Both the position numbers and the translations under genes were made by a program. Of a stretch of DNA of 64,000 nucleotides, positions 48,380 to 58,240 are shown piece by piece. This DNA is from Asterella californica. Lineage: Eukaryota; Streptophyta; Marchantiopsida; Marchantiales; Aytoniaceae. The notes beneath the pieces are model-generated. The model saw only the letters and a list, made by a program, of their open reading frames with translations, did no database searches and had not been told where the DNA came from. The stretch covers positions 15,562,001 through 15,626,000 of the forward strand of contig JAYKYS010000007.1 of assembly GCA_036924285.1 (NCBI GenBank), read 5' to 3'. Position 1 is the first letter of the stretch, and each line of letters opens with the position of its first letter.

Positions 48380-49180
48380 TCCACCAACCTGGTAGACAAA
48401 GCTACTGCCGTCGTATCTGTAGAGAAACTCATCGCTCGCTCTCTCTCATCGGCATTGAACCCCACCAACTGCTATAACTGAGCATCCCACAAAAGCCCAA
48501 GTCCTCCATATTTGTAAGCATGTGACATTGAAAAGCTCATCAGCGTGGACGACGCTGCCCTAGGTCGTCCTACTAGGTTCACCATTGTCATGGGTGACCT
48601 ATCGACGACTCTCACTACTAGAAATCATCGTCATGCATCCAAGATGTCATCAACCATGAAGTGCGCTGGTCGTCTCTCTCCATCGTGTGTGCGCTTAAGC
48701 ACCTCTCTCGGTAACAAATTCGTCCACCACAATCGTGGACGATGTGCATGAGATCTCACTCTCGCTGCATCTAACAGCACAGTCGGTCCCACCCAATACC
48801 GCACTTGGTGCACACTCGTCATCATCTGTGTTCGAGCATCACCCAACAAAAGAACATTGTTGTATTATGGTTCGGCTCTTGTGTGAAATTCTCGTGGAAC
48901 TTAGGTTGTGTTTCTTTTTTACGTTTTTCATGAACATAATCATGTAACTCTACTTCCTGCGTCTACTCCTCGACACACCAGCCTAGCTAACAGGACTGCA
49001 CGAGGATGCCGTTCCCTGTTCCTAGACTGTTCACTATCTCTATCTACATCTTCGAACCACTGCAGATACGATGCAGACCCATCTTGTGTATTCCAAGACT
49101 ATTCGTATGTTTCCAACAACGGGTGTAGTGTGCGAAGCACTGTCTATCCTGTGTCTCTGCTCTAATGTGTCTCGTCTGCC
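48380..49180 (-). pseudogene. cytosine-5 DNA methyltransferase (DNMT3-like) C-terminal half in element H
   Basis: One minus-strand frame from about 48,880 to 48,380 carries features of C5-methyltransferases. YNNVLLLGD (48,841-48,873) sits where motif VI (ENV) is expected. VRSHAHRPRLWWTNL (about 48,706-48,750) resembles the S-x-A-H-R-x-R-x-F-W-x-N block of DNMT3. VDDILDA, VVNLVGRPRA-like and a LLWDAQL segment follow, then NADERERAMSF near 48,450, matching the E-R-x-x-G-F-P motif before motif X. The frame has several stops but no frameshift over about 160 codons. Upstream, 48,880-49,180 includes HPRAVLLARLV but frames break and no PCQ catalytic motif is found, so the N-terminal half is lost or unreadable. 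It passes directly into the RT of element H. Function would be methylating cytosines in DNA. It is inactive now. Confidence 0.68.
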
Positions 49181-49481
49181 TGCACCATAAAATCGATGTG
49201 TGTGTGCAGTAGTTACAGAATTGCATCTCCTACTCTTCGACTCTACTTATGTCGCTGCAATGAGAACCAGGGGAGACGACCACCAGGGAGAGAGAGGCGC
49301 TGACAGGAGGTTGCACCCCACATGCAAACGGTTCCTCTTCCTAATTAGCCATCCACCTTGTTACTCCTACGCTACCTATGCTGCCACATGGTGTCCTAAC
49401 TACTTTTACACTGAAAATTGCCACCCTTAAGATAGCATGTTTTGGTCCTACTAAATCTAGAAGTATCACTTCGGTTGCTGT

Positions 49482-50236
49482 CTACTCTGATTGCTCCATG
49501 GTAATCTCTACCTGATCTGCTCCTATCGGAGCTACTATCTCGGCTTCTGATGGGCTGGGAAGCCCTGCACTTACCTCGGGTGTCACTGAGGTAGCTTCCC
49601 TCTCCTCGCTCTTCGTTGGCCCTGCTGTTTCTGCGGCTGCGTCTTCCTCGGCTTCGGCTTCTGCTTCGGAAGACGAAATCGTCTTCTGGGAAGCAGAGTC
49701 GAATGGTGCGTCTTCGGTCTTCTGAGGCACGGGTGCGGTACTAGGGACCATGGTGACCTCATAGGGATCCGGGGAAGTCGCTTCCTCCACGCAGAATACC
49801 TGGGAAGACGGCTCGTCTTCCTGTCTTCCGGAGCGTCTTCCGGAGTCTTCTCGGCTTCCAACGCTGTCACTACCAAGTGCACAGCGAGATCGAACTCCTC
49901 CTTCTCCATTCCGGATCCAGTCGATGGTGCTGGAGCGTGAGAAGATGCGGTTGCAGGTGTCGGAAGCGAGGGAAGATCATAAAGTGTCTTCACTCCTTCT
50001 ATCTGTCGATCTAAGTACCTGAATATGCTCTCCCGACATTCCACCAACCTTGTCTTGGACTCGCTGTCCCATCCTCTAGCTAAGATAAGTAACTTCCTAC
50101 TCGCGGTGAAGTTGAACTTCTTCCGAAGCGCTTCCACCGACTGTGCTAGCATCTCCTGCGCACGAGCCTCCGCTGCTTCCCGCTGCGTCTTCTCACTGCA
50201 ACTCGCGCTTCTGCGGCTTCCTACTGCTTCGCCCAT
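49482..50236 (-). pseudogene. F-family ORF, C-terminal part
   Basis: Two frames (50,236-49,583 and 49,790-49,482) joined by a shift. The first has a basic helical stretch EAVGSRRSASCSEKTQREAA, then FNFTASRKLLILARGWD and YLDRQIEGVKTLYDLP. The second is acidic (EAEAEAEEDAAAE) and ends EITMEQSE. It is unlike any family I can name. Confidence 0.6.
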
Positions 50237-50613
50237 GCCATCTTCTCCTCTGCGAGGGTGGTGATCATCTCCCGCACTCGGAGGACTTCCTGATCGCGTT
50301 GCTGTACACGCGCCTGTAACTCTTGGTTGCTCTTCCGAAGCTGCACCAGCTCCTTGGCAGAAGCGGCTGCTACCGCCTTGTATCGGGCTGCGAGCTTCTC
50401 CGTGGTGCGGAGACTAGCTTCTAGCGACTCCGTCTTCTTCTGGTCTTCTCCCTGCCGCAGCAAGGTGCGCAGGCCGAACCCAAGTTGCAAAGGTCTCTCC
50501 TGTGCCTTCGCTCTCTTCTCCAGCAACTCCATCGCTGGCTGGATCTCCTTGTGGAAGAAGGCGCTGAACTCTTCAAGCCTTCTTCCTGCGGAAGACAGGT
50601 TCATCTCCACCAC
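50221..50613 (-). pseudogene. F-family ORF, coiled-coil part
   Basis: A 130-codon frame, in the same frame as the N-terminal piece and separated from it by a single stop near 50,617. It is strongly heptad-like: SLRTTEKLAARYKAV, KSNQELQARVQQRDQEV and LRVREMITTLAEEKM. This predicts a long coiled coil, probably for oligomerisation. Long C-terminal coiled coils are common in plant gypsy-associated proteins of unknown function. Confidence 0.7.
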
Positions 50614-50619
50614 TCGCTC

Positions 50620-51780
50620 TTAGGTAGCGACCTTGTCTTCTAGAGGCAAAGATGCCTCTTCCACCACAATGACCTTCATCTTCTGCGCACGAGAAGAAGC
50701 TACTCTTCTCATCTTCCGGGGTGGAAGACTCCTCATGGCAGGAGCGGCTCTCTTCGTTGCGCTTCCTCGCATCGCTGCAGGAGCGCCCATCCATCCTTCA
50801 TCTTCTGGAGTCTTCGGAAGACTTCCAGGTGTTGCAGAAGCGGTCTTCTGCTCTGATCGGTTACTCAGCAGTTCTTCCTCCGAGTCTGTCTCCGATCCTG
50901 AATGAATGAGGGAGATGGGTGTCCTCGGTACACTTATGAGACCCATCTTCCTCGGTGGCGTGGCATCTTCCGACCCACTAGACTCGTCTTCCCTCACCAA
51001 AAGCGTCTTCTGGTGAGAGCCGGACCTCATCTGTGACATCAGAGTGGGAGGGGGAGTTGCGGCTGCGGCTCGGTCATCGTCTTCCGAGGTCTCCTCTTTC
51101 TCCTCCTGTTGCCCTGTTGGCCCATACTCTGCCAACTGATCTCTCCTAAGATCCCCCATGGCTACGTACAAGTAGCAGAGGAAAGGTGTCAAGTGTCCTC
51201 CCGCCGAGGTACCCAAGTACGCTAGCTCCGTCTGTACATAGTTGTGGATGTATGTGCCCCAGTAGATGAGTACTCGTTTATCCCACACTGCTTCAAGGAA
51301 GTCTACGTCCTGATCTCCTAGATACCTCATCTTCTGCGCTTTCCTCTTGGAGAAGAGATGCAGAAACAGCTTCGCCAGAAGTCGCTTCTTCGGCTCCCGG
51401 TAAGATTCGATCTTCCACCCATTCCTACCTTGCCTGTCTTCCACGAAAAGACAAGTGGTGCTCCCAGGTACATGCCACGTACTCACGACCCTGGGCAAAA
51501 CCTTCTTCTCAAACCAATACCCTCGGTCCTCGGAGTCTGACCTGTGGAAAGCCCTGCGCCACCAATCTTCAGTCCAGGAAGATGGTCTTCCTCGAGCTAC
51601 TCCTGCCTTCGCAGGTACACGGTCGCGGGGTGGTAACGCTGCCCACACCTCCTCCAGAAGTTCCTGATCGGCGAGGTTCCAATCCCACAGGAAGAAGTGG
51701 AGACCCAACTCCTTGAGGAAAGGAGTGGTCGCGGCCAATTCTGCCGCTGGTAACACCAAGCCTCGCGGATGCATCGTCAT
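50620..51780 (-). CDS. F-family ORF, N-terminal domain, function unknown
   Basis: 386 codons from an ATG at about 51,774 (MHPRGLVLPAAELAATTPFL). Residues up to about 210 look like one folded domain rich in Trp, Leu and Tyr: LGLHFFLWDWNLADQELLEE, YWFEKKVLPRVVSTWHVPGS, KIESYREPKKRLLAKLFLHL and VDFLEAVWDKRVLIYWGTYI. The rest is acidic and Ser/Pro-rich, with repeated RKM and SGS..D/E stretches. The layout (globular domain, disordered acidic part, coiled coil) recalls plant gypsy-type accessory ORFs, but I cannot assign a family. Confidence 0.6.
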   Translation of the reverse strand: MTMHPRGLVLPAAELAATTPFLKELGLHFFLWDWNLADQELLEEVWAALPPRDRVPAKAGVARGRPSSWTEDWWRRAFHRSDSEDRGYWFEKKVLPRVVSTWHVPGSTTCLFVEDRQGRNGWKIESYREPKKRLLAKLFLHLFSKRKAQKMRYLGDQDVDFLEAVWDKRVLIYWGTYIHNYVQTELAYLGTSAGGHLTPFLCYLYVAMGDLRRDQLAEYGPTGQQEEKEETSEDDDRAAAATPPPTLMSQMRSGSHQKTLLVREDESSGSEDATPPRKMGLISVPRTPISLIHSGSETDSEEELLSNRSEQKTASATPGSLPKTPEDEGWMGAPAAMRGSATKRAAPAMRSLPPRKMRRVASSRAQKMKVIVVEEASLPLEDKVAT

Positions 51781-51859
51781 ACTGGAAGATCTGTTGCACT
51801 AAGCCACAAGCACCTGCTATGAGCTGAAGGCTCAGTCCTTCCCAAGTGCCCACAGTCTA

Positions 51860-53800
51860 GCTTCCACTTCTCAGAAGACGAAAATAGTCTTCCAGAACAC
51901 AGCTACTCCGTCTTCCGGGATTCTAACATTACTTCCTAGATAGCTCTCGTCTTCCGAGCTATATCTAAACAATCCTATCTAAGCAAGGCCTCGCATGGAT
52001 TACCAAGAAGACAACCCACCTTGCATTACATCCTACTTCCTATCAGAAGATACAAGATTCGCGAAACATAAAGTGCATGACAGGTTCAGAAGACGGTTGC
52101 GGGCTCCTGCGATGACAGTGGCCTCTAGGAAGACACCCGGGACAGTTTCCGATTCAATGTCTTCTTCGGAAGACTTCCCGAAGTCATGCTTCCCTTCACT
52201 GGTCTCACCTGTCTTCGTCTTCCTACGCGCAATCTATCCTCACAACAGACTCACGACAGTTGCACTCTATTCCTATGACTTCTCATCTCTCATACGCACT
52301 CAGAAGAAGCTTGCTGCTCGGTGGGAAGACATGACCCTCGACCATTCTCTCCAGATTCTACCAGCAAGTCTTCTCACGACTCTCTCCTAAGTTTGGGAAG
52401 AAGAAGGAATGGCTGCTATGGGTCGGACAGAAGAGACCCGAAATGGACCCTCACGTCTTCTCGCTCATTTTGCCAGCCTTTTAGTCTTCTAGTCTCTCTA
52501 GGAAGATGTGGAGTTGAGAAGCTTGGAAGCCCGGGAGGCACAGGCCTAGTTCCCAACTTCTAACTTCTCAAAATAACAAAACAACTCACCACACCACTCG
52601 GGATTCGTACCAAGCCTCTCTTGACACAAAAGCAACACAAATCCACTCTTGATACGAATTGGTTTTAGTCGACTTCCGAAGACAGTCTTCCGAAGACAGT
52701 CAAGTTTAAGAAGCGTCTTCCGAAGATGTTCCCATCTTCCGAAGTGTCTTCTGTTCCAGGTTTCGAGGGTAGAGAGGTAGTAGGGTAGAGAAATTGATAG
52801 CTGAGATCGTCAATTTGAGAACGAGGTGTAGGGAAGCTCGAATTGAACTTAGGAAGAAGAAGGAGGATGTCTGACAGAAATTGGGCAGCGCTTCCGCACC
52901 CAATGTCTCAATAGAAAGAATGGGGGTGGGGGTAATCGATCAGGCTGCCTGCAAACAACCAGGGAAGCGCGGGGAATACCAGACAAAGGCGAGAAGAAGT
53001 GAGAAGGGGAAAGAATGTGGGAAAGAACGACTACAATCTTCTTCTGCTTCCCGAGTTGCCTTCGACCTCCCTCGTGCTTCTGGCTCTAGTCCTAGCTCCA
53101 ATGCGACTTCACACGGCTGCTTCCGCTGTTCAATTCCTGGTCCCGCCTCAATTCCACCTTCGATTCTACTCGGCTACTCTCCAATGTCAGCTTCCCGGCA
53201 GCTCACAGAAACGCCTTCGCTCCCTGTCTTCCGCGCCTCAACAGTTCGGTCTCGTCCTTCGCCTAGCTGCCAACTGGTCTCCACCTCGCTCACTTTCCTC
53301 TCCCGATTTTCCTCACTCGATTTTCTCTCGCGAAGCTCACTCGCAGAATTTGATCTTTTCCACCAAGGGTGCTCCTGCTGCGGGAAGCTGAGAATTCACT
53401 AATGCGCTTCTGTGTCTTCCCCGCAGTTTAGGGGTTTCGACCCTAGATGACCTACCTAACCTACCTACATGTTCGGTGCAACCCAGTAGGTACAACTACT
53501 TCTTTACTGAAAAAGCCGTGGTTAGGCCTTCGCGGTCGCTGTCTTCCGGAAGATGGATGTCTTCCGCCGTCTGCCATCTTCCGCCGTCTTCCGTCTTCCG
53601 AAGACGAAACTGGGAAGACGCTCTTTCGAAGACGGTCGTCTTCCGAAGAAGTCAACTTATTATTACAAACAGCTCGTAAGATCATCTTCCTGCTAAGGAA
53701 GACGTAACCTTAAATAACAACGCTTCTTCAGTTATACAAAGAAGTTATTAATCATAAAAGTTTTAAAAATTCGTGAATCCTATAATTTGTGAGCACCACA
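51860..53800 (-). repeat. F-family leader or LTR, GAAGAC/GTCTTC-rich
   Basis: It aligns along its length with 30,133-32,030 in inverted orientation; for example the phrase GGAAGTAGGATG.AATGCAAGG is common to both. The hexamer GAAGAC or its complement GTCTTC recurs every few tens of bases. Whether it is a true LTR is unsettled: a second copy at the other end of F was not found. Confidence 0.65.
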
Positions 53801-54720
53801 AGACTGTTATCATAGACTAACACCCAATCACCTTCCTTGATTTCCCTCGGTCTCAAACGATGTCGCTGATCAAATCTGACCTTGTTCTTCAACCGTGCTT
53901 CTCGCAGCCTATCTAAAGCAGCTTGGATATCCTCAGGTCTTCTCTCTAATTGCCTAATTTGAATAGCAAGAAGCTCTTCCCTAGTCAAATTGTCTTCCCA
54001 AGGTAACACACTCTATGTCAGAACGTGTACTTCAATCGGCATGATAGGTTTCTGATCTGTGATGAGTTCCACTGACATGTAACTTGTCACCGAGCTATGC
54101 GTCGTTCGATCTGTCCATAACACAAATGATAAGAGTCGAGGCCACTCGCACACCCTCCCGTTGCAGGTCTTCACCAAAGCCTTCACAATAGACGGATGAC
54201 CGCGTTCACTCTTGACATTCCCTTCGGGATTGTATGCGGTTGTCAATGACAACCTCACCCCACACCTTGCAAAGAATTCATGAGCCTCATGTGCATCTAA
54301 CTCTCTTCGATCTGCAGTGATCTCTCCCACACATCCATATCGACAAACAACCTCTTCCAAGAGAAATCTACATACCCCTTCAGTTGTCTTAGTCCGAAGC
54401 GTCCTACTTCGACTTGATTTGAAAGATCTTCTCGAGCAAGTACCAAGTATCTCATCTGTCACAATCCAACTAGCATAGTCACCAAGTCAACCCACTTGAA
54501 ATGGATTATCAACGGATAATCCATCTCGATGTCGGATGTTTGAGTACATCTGACATGTCAAACAAGACTCCACAAAAGATACGACATCCTGTACATGTTT
54601 TTTCACCAATATCGCTCTTTCGTCTTCGTAAAAGTGGACCAAATCTCTCGATGATCAGCCCAAAGACTTTCATGAAATGCCTTGAGCAACTTTTGCTGAT
54701 CAACCTTGTCGCAAATCACT
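53801..54720 (-). pseudogene. element E integrase remnant
   Basis: Zinc-binding Cys pair intact as FVESCLTCQMY near 54,560-54,600. Catalytic core with ITADRREL and NPEGNVKSERGHPSIV (54,462-54,013), then LLAIQIRQLERRPEDI and RHRLRPREIKEGDWVLVYDN. After YDN the frame runs into element F at 53,800. One frameshift separates the zinc domain from the core and another lies near 54,010. Confidence 0.85.
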
Positions 54721-55600
54721 CTTAGCGGTATCCCACCTTTCTGCTTCGGTTGCTTCCAAAGAAATCCATCCTGCAACATGAAGTTGTAGGCCTTCCTTCT
54801 AACTCTTCGAAACCTGTCATCCGTTCAACCTGTTTGCTTAACCATCGTACTAAGGTACCTCCCGATGTCAAGCAAATCACCATCATACAACCCTTCAACA
54901 AATAACTCATCTTCCTTTCCTGTCTGTGCAAATCAAATAGAACTCTACACCCACGTCGTCAATGTCTTCAACCATCTCATCCTCCCCATCATATCGAGCT
55001 CGAGATAATATATTCGTCATCGGATTATCCTTCCTTGCGATATGTCTAAACTCCGAGTTCAACGACTTGATATATGCGATCCATCGTAACATCACAATAT
55101 CAGGAGTTGAACAATTCATGATCATCTCTAACAATGGCAAGCAATCCGTTTCAACCACCACTACTGCTCCAATCAAATACTCTTTCTCAATTTTCATAGT
55201 TGAAACAATACCCCACAGTTCTCTCTTCACTTGCGGGTAAGCACGTTTTCGAGCATTTAACACCTTCGCTCCGAACCTAATCGCAAATCTGTCTCCATCC
55301 TCATCATCCTGTCTTACTGCTCATTCGATTGCAACCGGACTTGTATCTACAGTAAGAACCACCGGCCTAGCACCCTTGTAATCAATCCTTCTCAAAACTA
55401 GAAGAGATGATAGTAAAGACTTCAGCTTCCACACCGCATCAATATGCTCTTCCTCCCATGTGAACTTATGATCCTTACGCAACAACCCAACGCAACACAT
55501 AATGGATCCACCACATGTGCATAATGAAAAATCCAAATGTGATAGAATACACAACCAAAAAATCTTCTTACTTTTGTCAACGAGTTGCAAACCTCCTTCA
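54721..55600 (-). pseudogene. element E RNase H and adjacent segments
   Basis: Frames 55,590-55,321 and 55,263-54,907 give LRRIDYKGARPVVLTVDTSP, AYPQVKRELWGIV, VVVETDCLPLLEM and DIVMLRWIAYIKSLN. The frame 54,931-54,722 holds the spacer before the integrase. Catalytic Asp and Glu positions are recognisable. The pieces are separated by a stop near 55,320 and shifts. Confidence 0.8.
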
Positions 55601-56570
55601 TCCTCCCAATTGCATCCACTTTGTTCGGGTCTGGCTTCCGACCAAACGATCCATACAAATGATCAACGATCAAGACTTCTCTAATCCCAAATGTAGACTT
55701 CGCACCTGACAGCGTGAGATGAACTTCCTCAAGTCGAGATATGATCTTCTCACAGTCTGCTATGTGATCCATGACATATCACCAACATCCTCTCTGATCT
55801 AATGCTTCATCCTTCTCATCCTCTACACATCCTTTAATGAAGATGTCATCCAAGAACGACATCGTCTTTTCAGAGATGAAGTCCTTTAGAACTCGATTCA
55901 TCCCATTCATCATGTGTGCTACCGCGTTGGTAGCTCCTTGTGATAAGGTACACATCCTAACCAACCCCAAAGGTGTCCTCATTGTTGTGAAGCTTCTACT
56001 CTCCTCCGTTGAAACTGATCATACTCTGAGTAAAGATCTCTCATTGAGTAAATTGCTCTTCCTGCAAACGCTTCAACAAACTCATCCACAATCGATCTCA
56101 CCCCAGCATTTCTGATTGTTATTGCGTTCACCGGTTGCATGTCTTGGATGAACCGCAGCGACCCATTCTTCTTAGGCATTGTAAACCATCTGCTCGAATA
56201 CGGTGCAAACGACGGTTCCAAGATCTTCATCCGCATCTTCTCTTTCAGCAACTCCACTAGTTTAGGCAAGTGAGCCCGCGGTACTAGAATTGGTCTCAAG
56301 TTCCGTGACACATGCGGCACCGTGAAGATAACCATCGGGGTAACAACGTATGGGTCTACACACCCAATCTCATGTGGCTCAAAGGCAAATGCTTTCCCTT
56401 GTCGTGAAAGCATCTCCTTGAATCCTCTCTTCTGGTAGAAGAGACCCATCAGATCCAATCTTCAGCTCTTCAAGGGTCTTCTCCGTGAACTTATGTCTTA
56501 TCAGTGTAGGATCTCTCAAACTCTTCTCCCTTGAAGCTCGATCCATCTGTTGGTTAGTGTCTTCTGGCAA
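55601..56570 (-). pseudogene. element E reverse transcriptase with intact FLDD box
   Basis: Frames 56,458-55,979, 55,982-55,779 and 55,772-55,422. Blocks: IFTVPHVSRNLRPILVPRAH, ILEPSFAPYSSRWFTMPKKN, IQDMQPVNAITIRNAG, YSMRDLYSEYDQFQ, MRTPLGLVRMCTLSQGATNA and the catalytic box MSFLDDIFIKG. This is the only one of the three related copies with an unbroken box. A short deletion after YDQF breaks the palm, so it is still inactive. Confidence 0.88.
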
Positions 56571-56574
56571 AGGA

Positions 56575-56990
56575 CCAGCAACTGGCTTTATCTTCTTATC
56601 TACTATCTTGTACTTCGTCTCAACTCAAACCTCAGGTGCACAGAATGACTCGATCACGGAATAGACCTCCCTTGAATGAATCTGCACAACCTTATCCATA
56701 TCCTCCCATCCAATAGACATGATCTCTCGCAAGAGATCCTCCAACCCATCCTCTTCATAAACACTAGAAATCCATTCATCTCTTTCTAACTCACCCAACT
56801 CTTTCAACATCAACTCAACATCACGCAAATGTTTTTGTCTTTTTCTTCTCAGCTCTTCTACCTTCTTGTAAATCCCACACTCTGAAAATCCAACAAACCC
56901 TATACCAAAGGCACTATCTCCATCAAACGAGAGTACTTTATTCTGCGTACCACCACAATCCCGCTCTATAGTGGTACTCAACGAAAATCC
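56575..56990 (-). pseudogene. element E protease-RT linker
   Basis: A 118-codon frame (56,981-56,625) matching the linkers of B and C: KKVEELRRKRQKHLRDVEL, then WISSVYEEDGLEDLL and VVQIHSREVYSVIESF. A predicted charged helix; function unknown. Confidence 0.65.
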
Positions 56991-57059
56991 TTGAACTCTT
57001 CACTCACCCTTGGAAGCGGGTTCTCTCTCAGACGATCTCGATTGCGCTCGTGATTGGAC

Positions 57060-57500
57060 GGTACAGTCAAGAATTATACCGCTCTTGTCTCATCTTGACT
57101 TCGAATCCTAGCATAAGCAGATTCGTCGTCTAGTACCCTTGTCTCCATCCGAGTTGCTATGATGAAAGGTTGGCCAAGAATGAGCATGTATGATGTTGCT
57201 TCTTGAACAAAGAAGTTTTGCTCGATAGCAACATCACCTATGCGTACTCGTAGGTGATTGTTGATGTGATGAACGTCTGGACAAGCTCCATACAGATCTC
57301 CTCTCGTGTTGTTGGTTGCTCTTATGACCTACCCATGCTCTATGTCGATCGTTCACTTCTTCTTCTTGTACAACTCTTTCGACATGATGTTGATTTCTGA
57401 TCCATGATCTATTAGAGCAACCACCGGCTCATCCAAGTCTCCGATCCTCACCAACGTCTCTATTGTAGCTCAAGCCCAGTGATTGTGAGTGTAATGACTT
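57060..57500 (-). pseudogene. element E aspartic protease remnant
   Basis: Minus-strand translation near 57,380-57,430 gives ALIDHGSEINIMSKE, followed by RATNNTRGDLYGACPDV, FFVQEATSYMLILGQPF and RMETRVLDDES. Stops interrupt it. The DHGS loop is the same as in B and C. Confidence 0.75.
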
Positions 57501-57505
57501 GAGCT

Positions 57506-58240
57506 TTATTTTTCATTCTCCTCTTCATCCTCAAAATGTACCCTGCGTCTTCGACCTCTTTCTTCCTCTGAAGAATAAACACTACACTTTGCAAGCTCTC
57601 TCTCCTCATCCACATACATCCTAGTATCCAAGGTATGTGATGAACCAGTCTCATCCATAATCTGTCGCTTTTGTTTGATGATGTCAAAGATAACATCATG
57701 AAACTCGCGCTTAGCAATGTCCAAAACTTCTCTCAAAGTAAACTCTATCTTCGCATTCAGAATGCGATCTTCTAAGACTCCCTTCAAGTCTGTTGAATCC
57801 TCTATGTCTGACTGTAGTTTGTATGCAGTCGGCTTACACTTCTCATTCTGAAACTCCTTTGCTCTCTCTTTCGATGATGAAGGAGCATCATACATCGGTA
57901 GATCTTGAGCTCTTGCATCGAACCTTCTCTCCTCGAGTCTGTCTCTTTGAAGAAGTTCCTTCCCTTGCATCCTCTGAATCTTGCCTTCTCTTCTCTTTCA
58001 ATAACGCTTTGTGTTGGTTCTTGATGATGTAAGCATGCACCGATAGAGCTTCTCTCGGATCCTCCCATCCACTATCCCTTCTGATCGTAGCAGCTGTCCT
58101 CAGCAATGTCTCATGTGTCATCTTTCCTCGAAGTTTCTCACGATCCATGCCCCATGGTTGATCTTTTGTCTGCAATGACACCGAATATCGACCCAAAGGT
58201 TGAAAGGAACGTTCATTGGAGTTGAGATCCATTGTTTCTC
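57506..58240 (-). pseudogene. element E gag C-terminal part
   Basis: Frames 58,232-57,888 and 57,970-57,506. The first holds ETLLRTAATIRRDSGWEDP and a Lys/Arg-rich stretch; the second holds STDLKGVLEDRILNAKIEF and VLDIAKREFHDVIFDIIKQK, the block found before the protease in B and C. No zinc knuckle is seen. A frameshift lies near 57,920. Confidence 0.7.

Larger units (their letters stand above)
46242..49180 (-). mobile_element. element H: gypsy relic with a DNA methyltransferase domain upstream of RT
   Basis: Minus-strand relic with order methyltransferase C-terminal half (48,380-49,180), RT (47,291-48,230), RNase H (46,904-47,290), RH-integrase linker (duplicated in inverted orientation) and the integrase zinc-binding start (46,242-46,450). 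The left end abuts the G LTR and the right end abuts element F, so its own LTRs, gag and protease are missing. RT type (RTLDLR/LPV, WMDPEC-like linker absent) differs from B, C and E. There are many stops, but long same-frame stretches remain. Confidence 0.75.
49190..53800 (-). mobile_element. element F: element with long GAAGAC-rich leader and one coiled-coil ORF
   Basis: Minus-strand element starting TGTGGTGCTC at 53,800, inside the integrase of element E. It has about 1.9 kb of GAAGAC-rich non-coding DNA, then an ORF of roughly 760 codons in four pieces (51,780-49,482), then a purine-rich AAGGGTGG stretch and a tail matching F'. No protease, RT or integrase lies between leader and tail, in either copy. 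It therefore looks like a non-autonomous or partial element. The left edge against element H is approximate. Confidence 0.65.
53801..58240 (-). mobile_element. element E: old gypsy relic of the B/C lineage
   Basis: Minus-strand gag C-terminal part, protease, linker, RT, RNase H and integrase, in that order from 58,240 down to 53,801. No LTR is attached: the 3' end is cut within the integrase C-terminus by element F, and the 5' end fades near 58,240. It has more stops and shifts than C, yet it keeps an intact RT box and integrase zinc-finger Cys pair that C and B have lost. Confidence 0.88.

Noticed and set aside
49044..49226. 60-codon minus-strand frame with Cys residues at the H/F junction
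   Set aside because: It spans the inferred junction and cannot be tied to the methyltransferase or any zinc finger.
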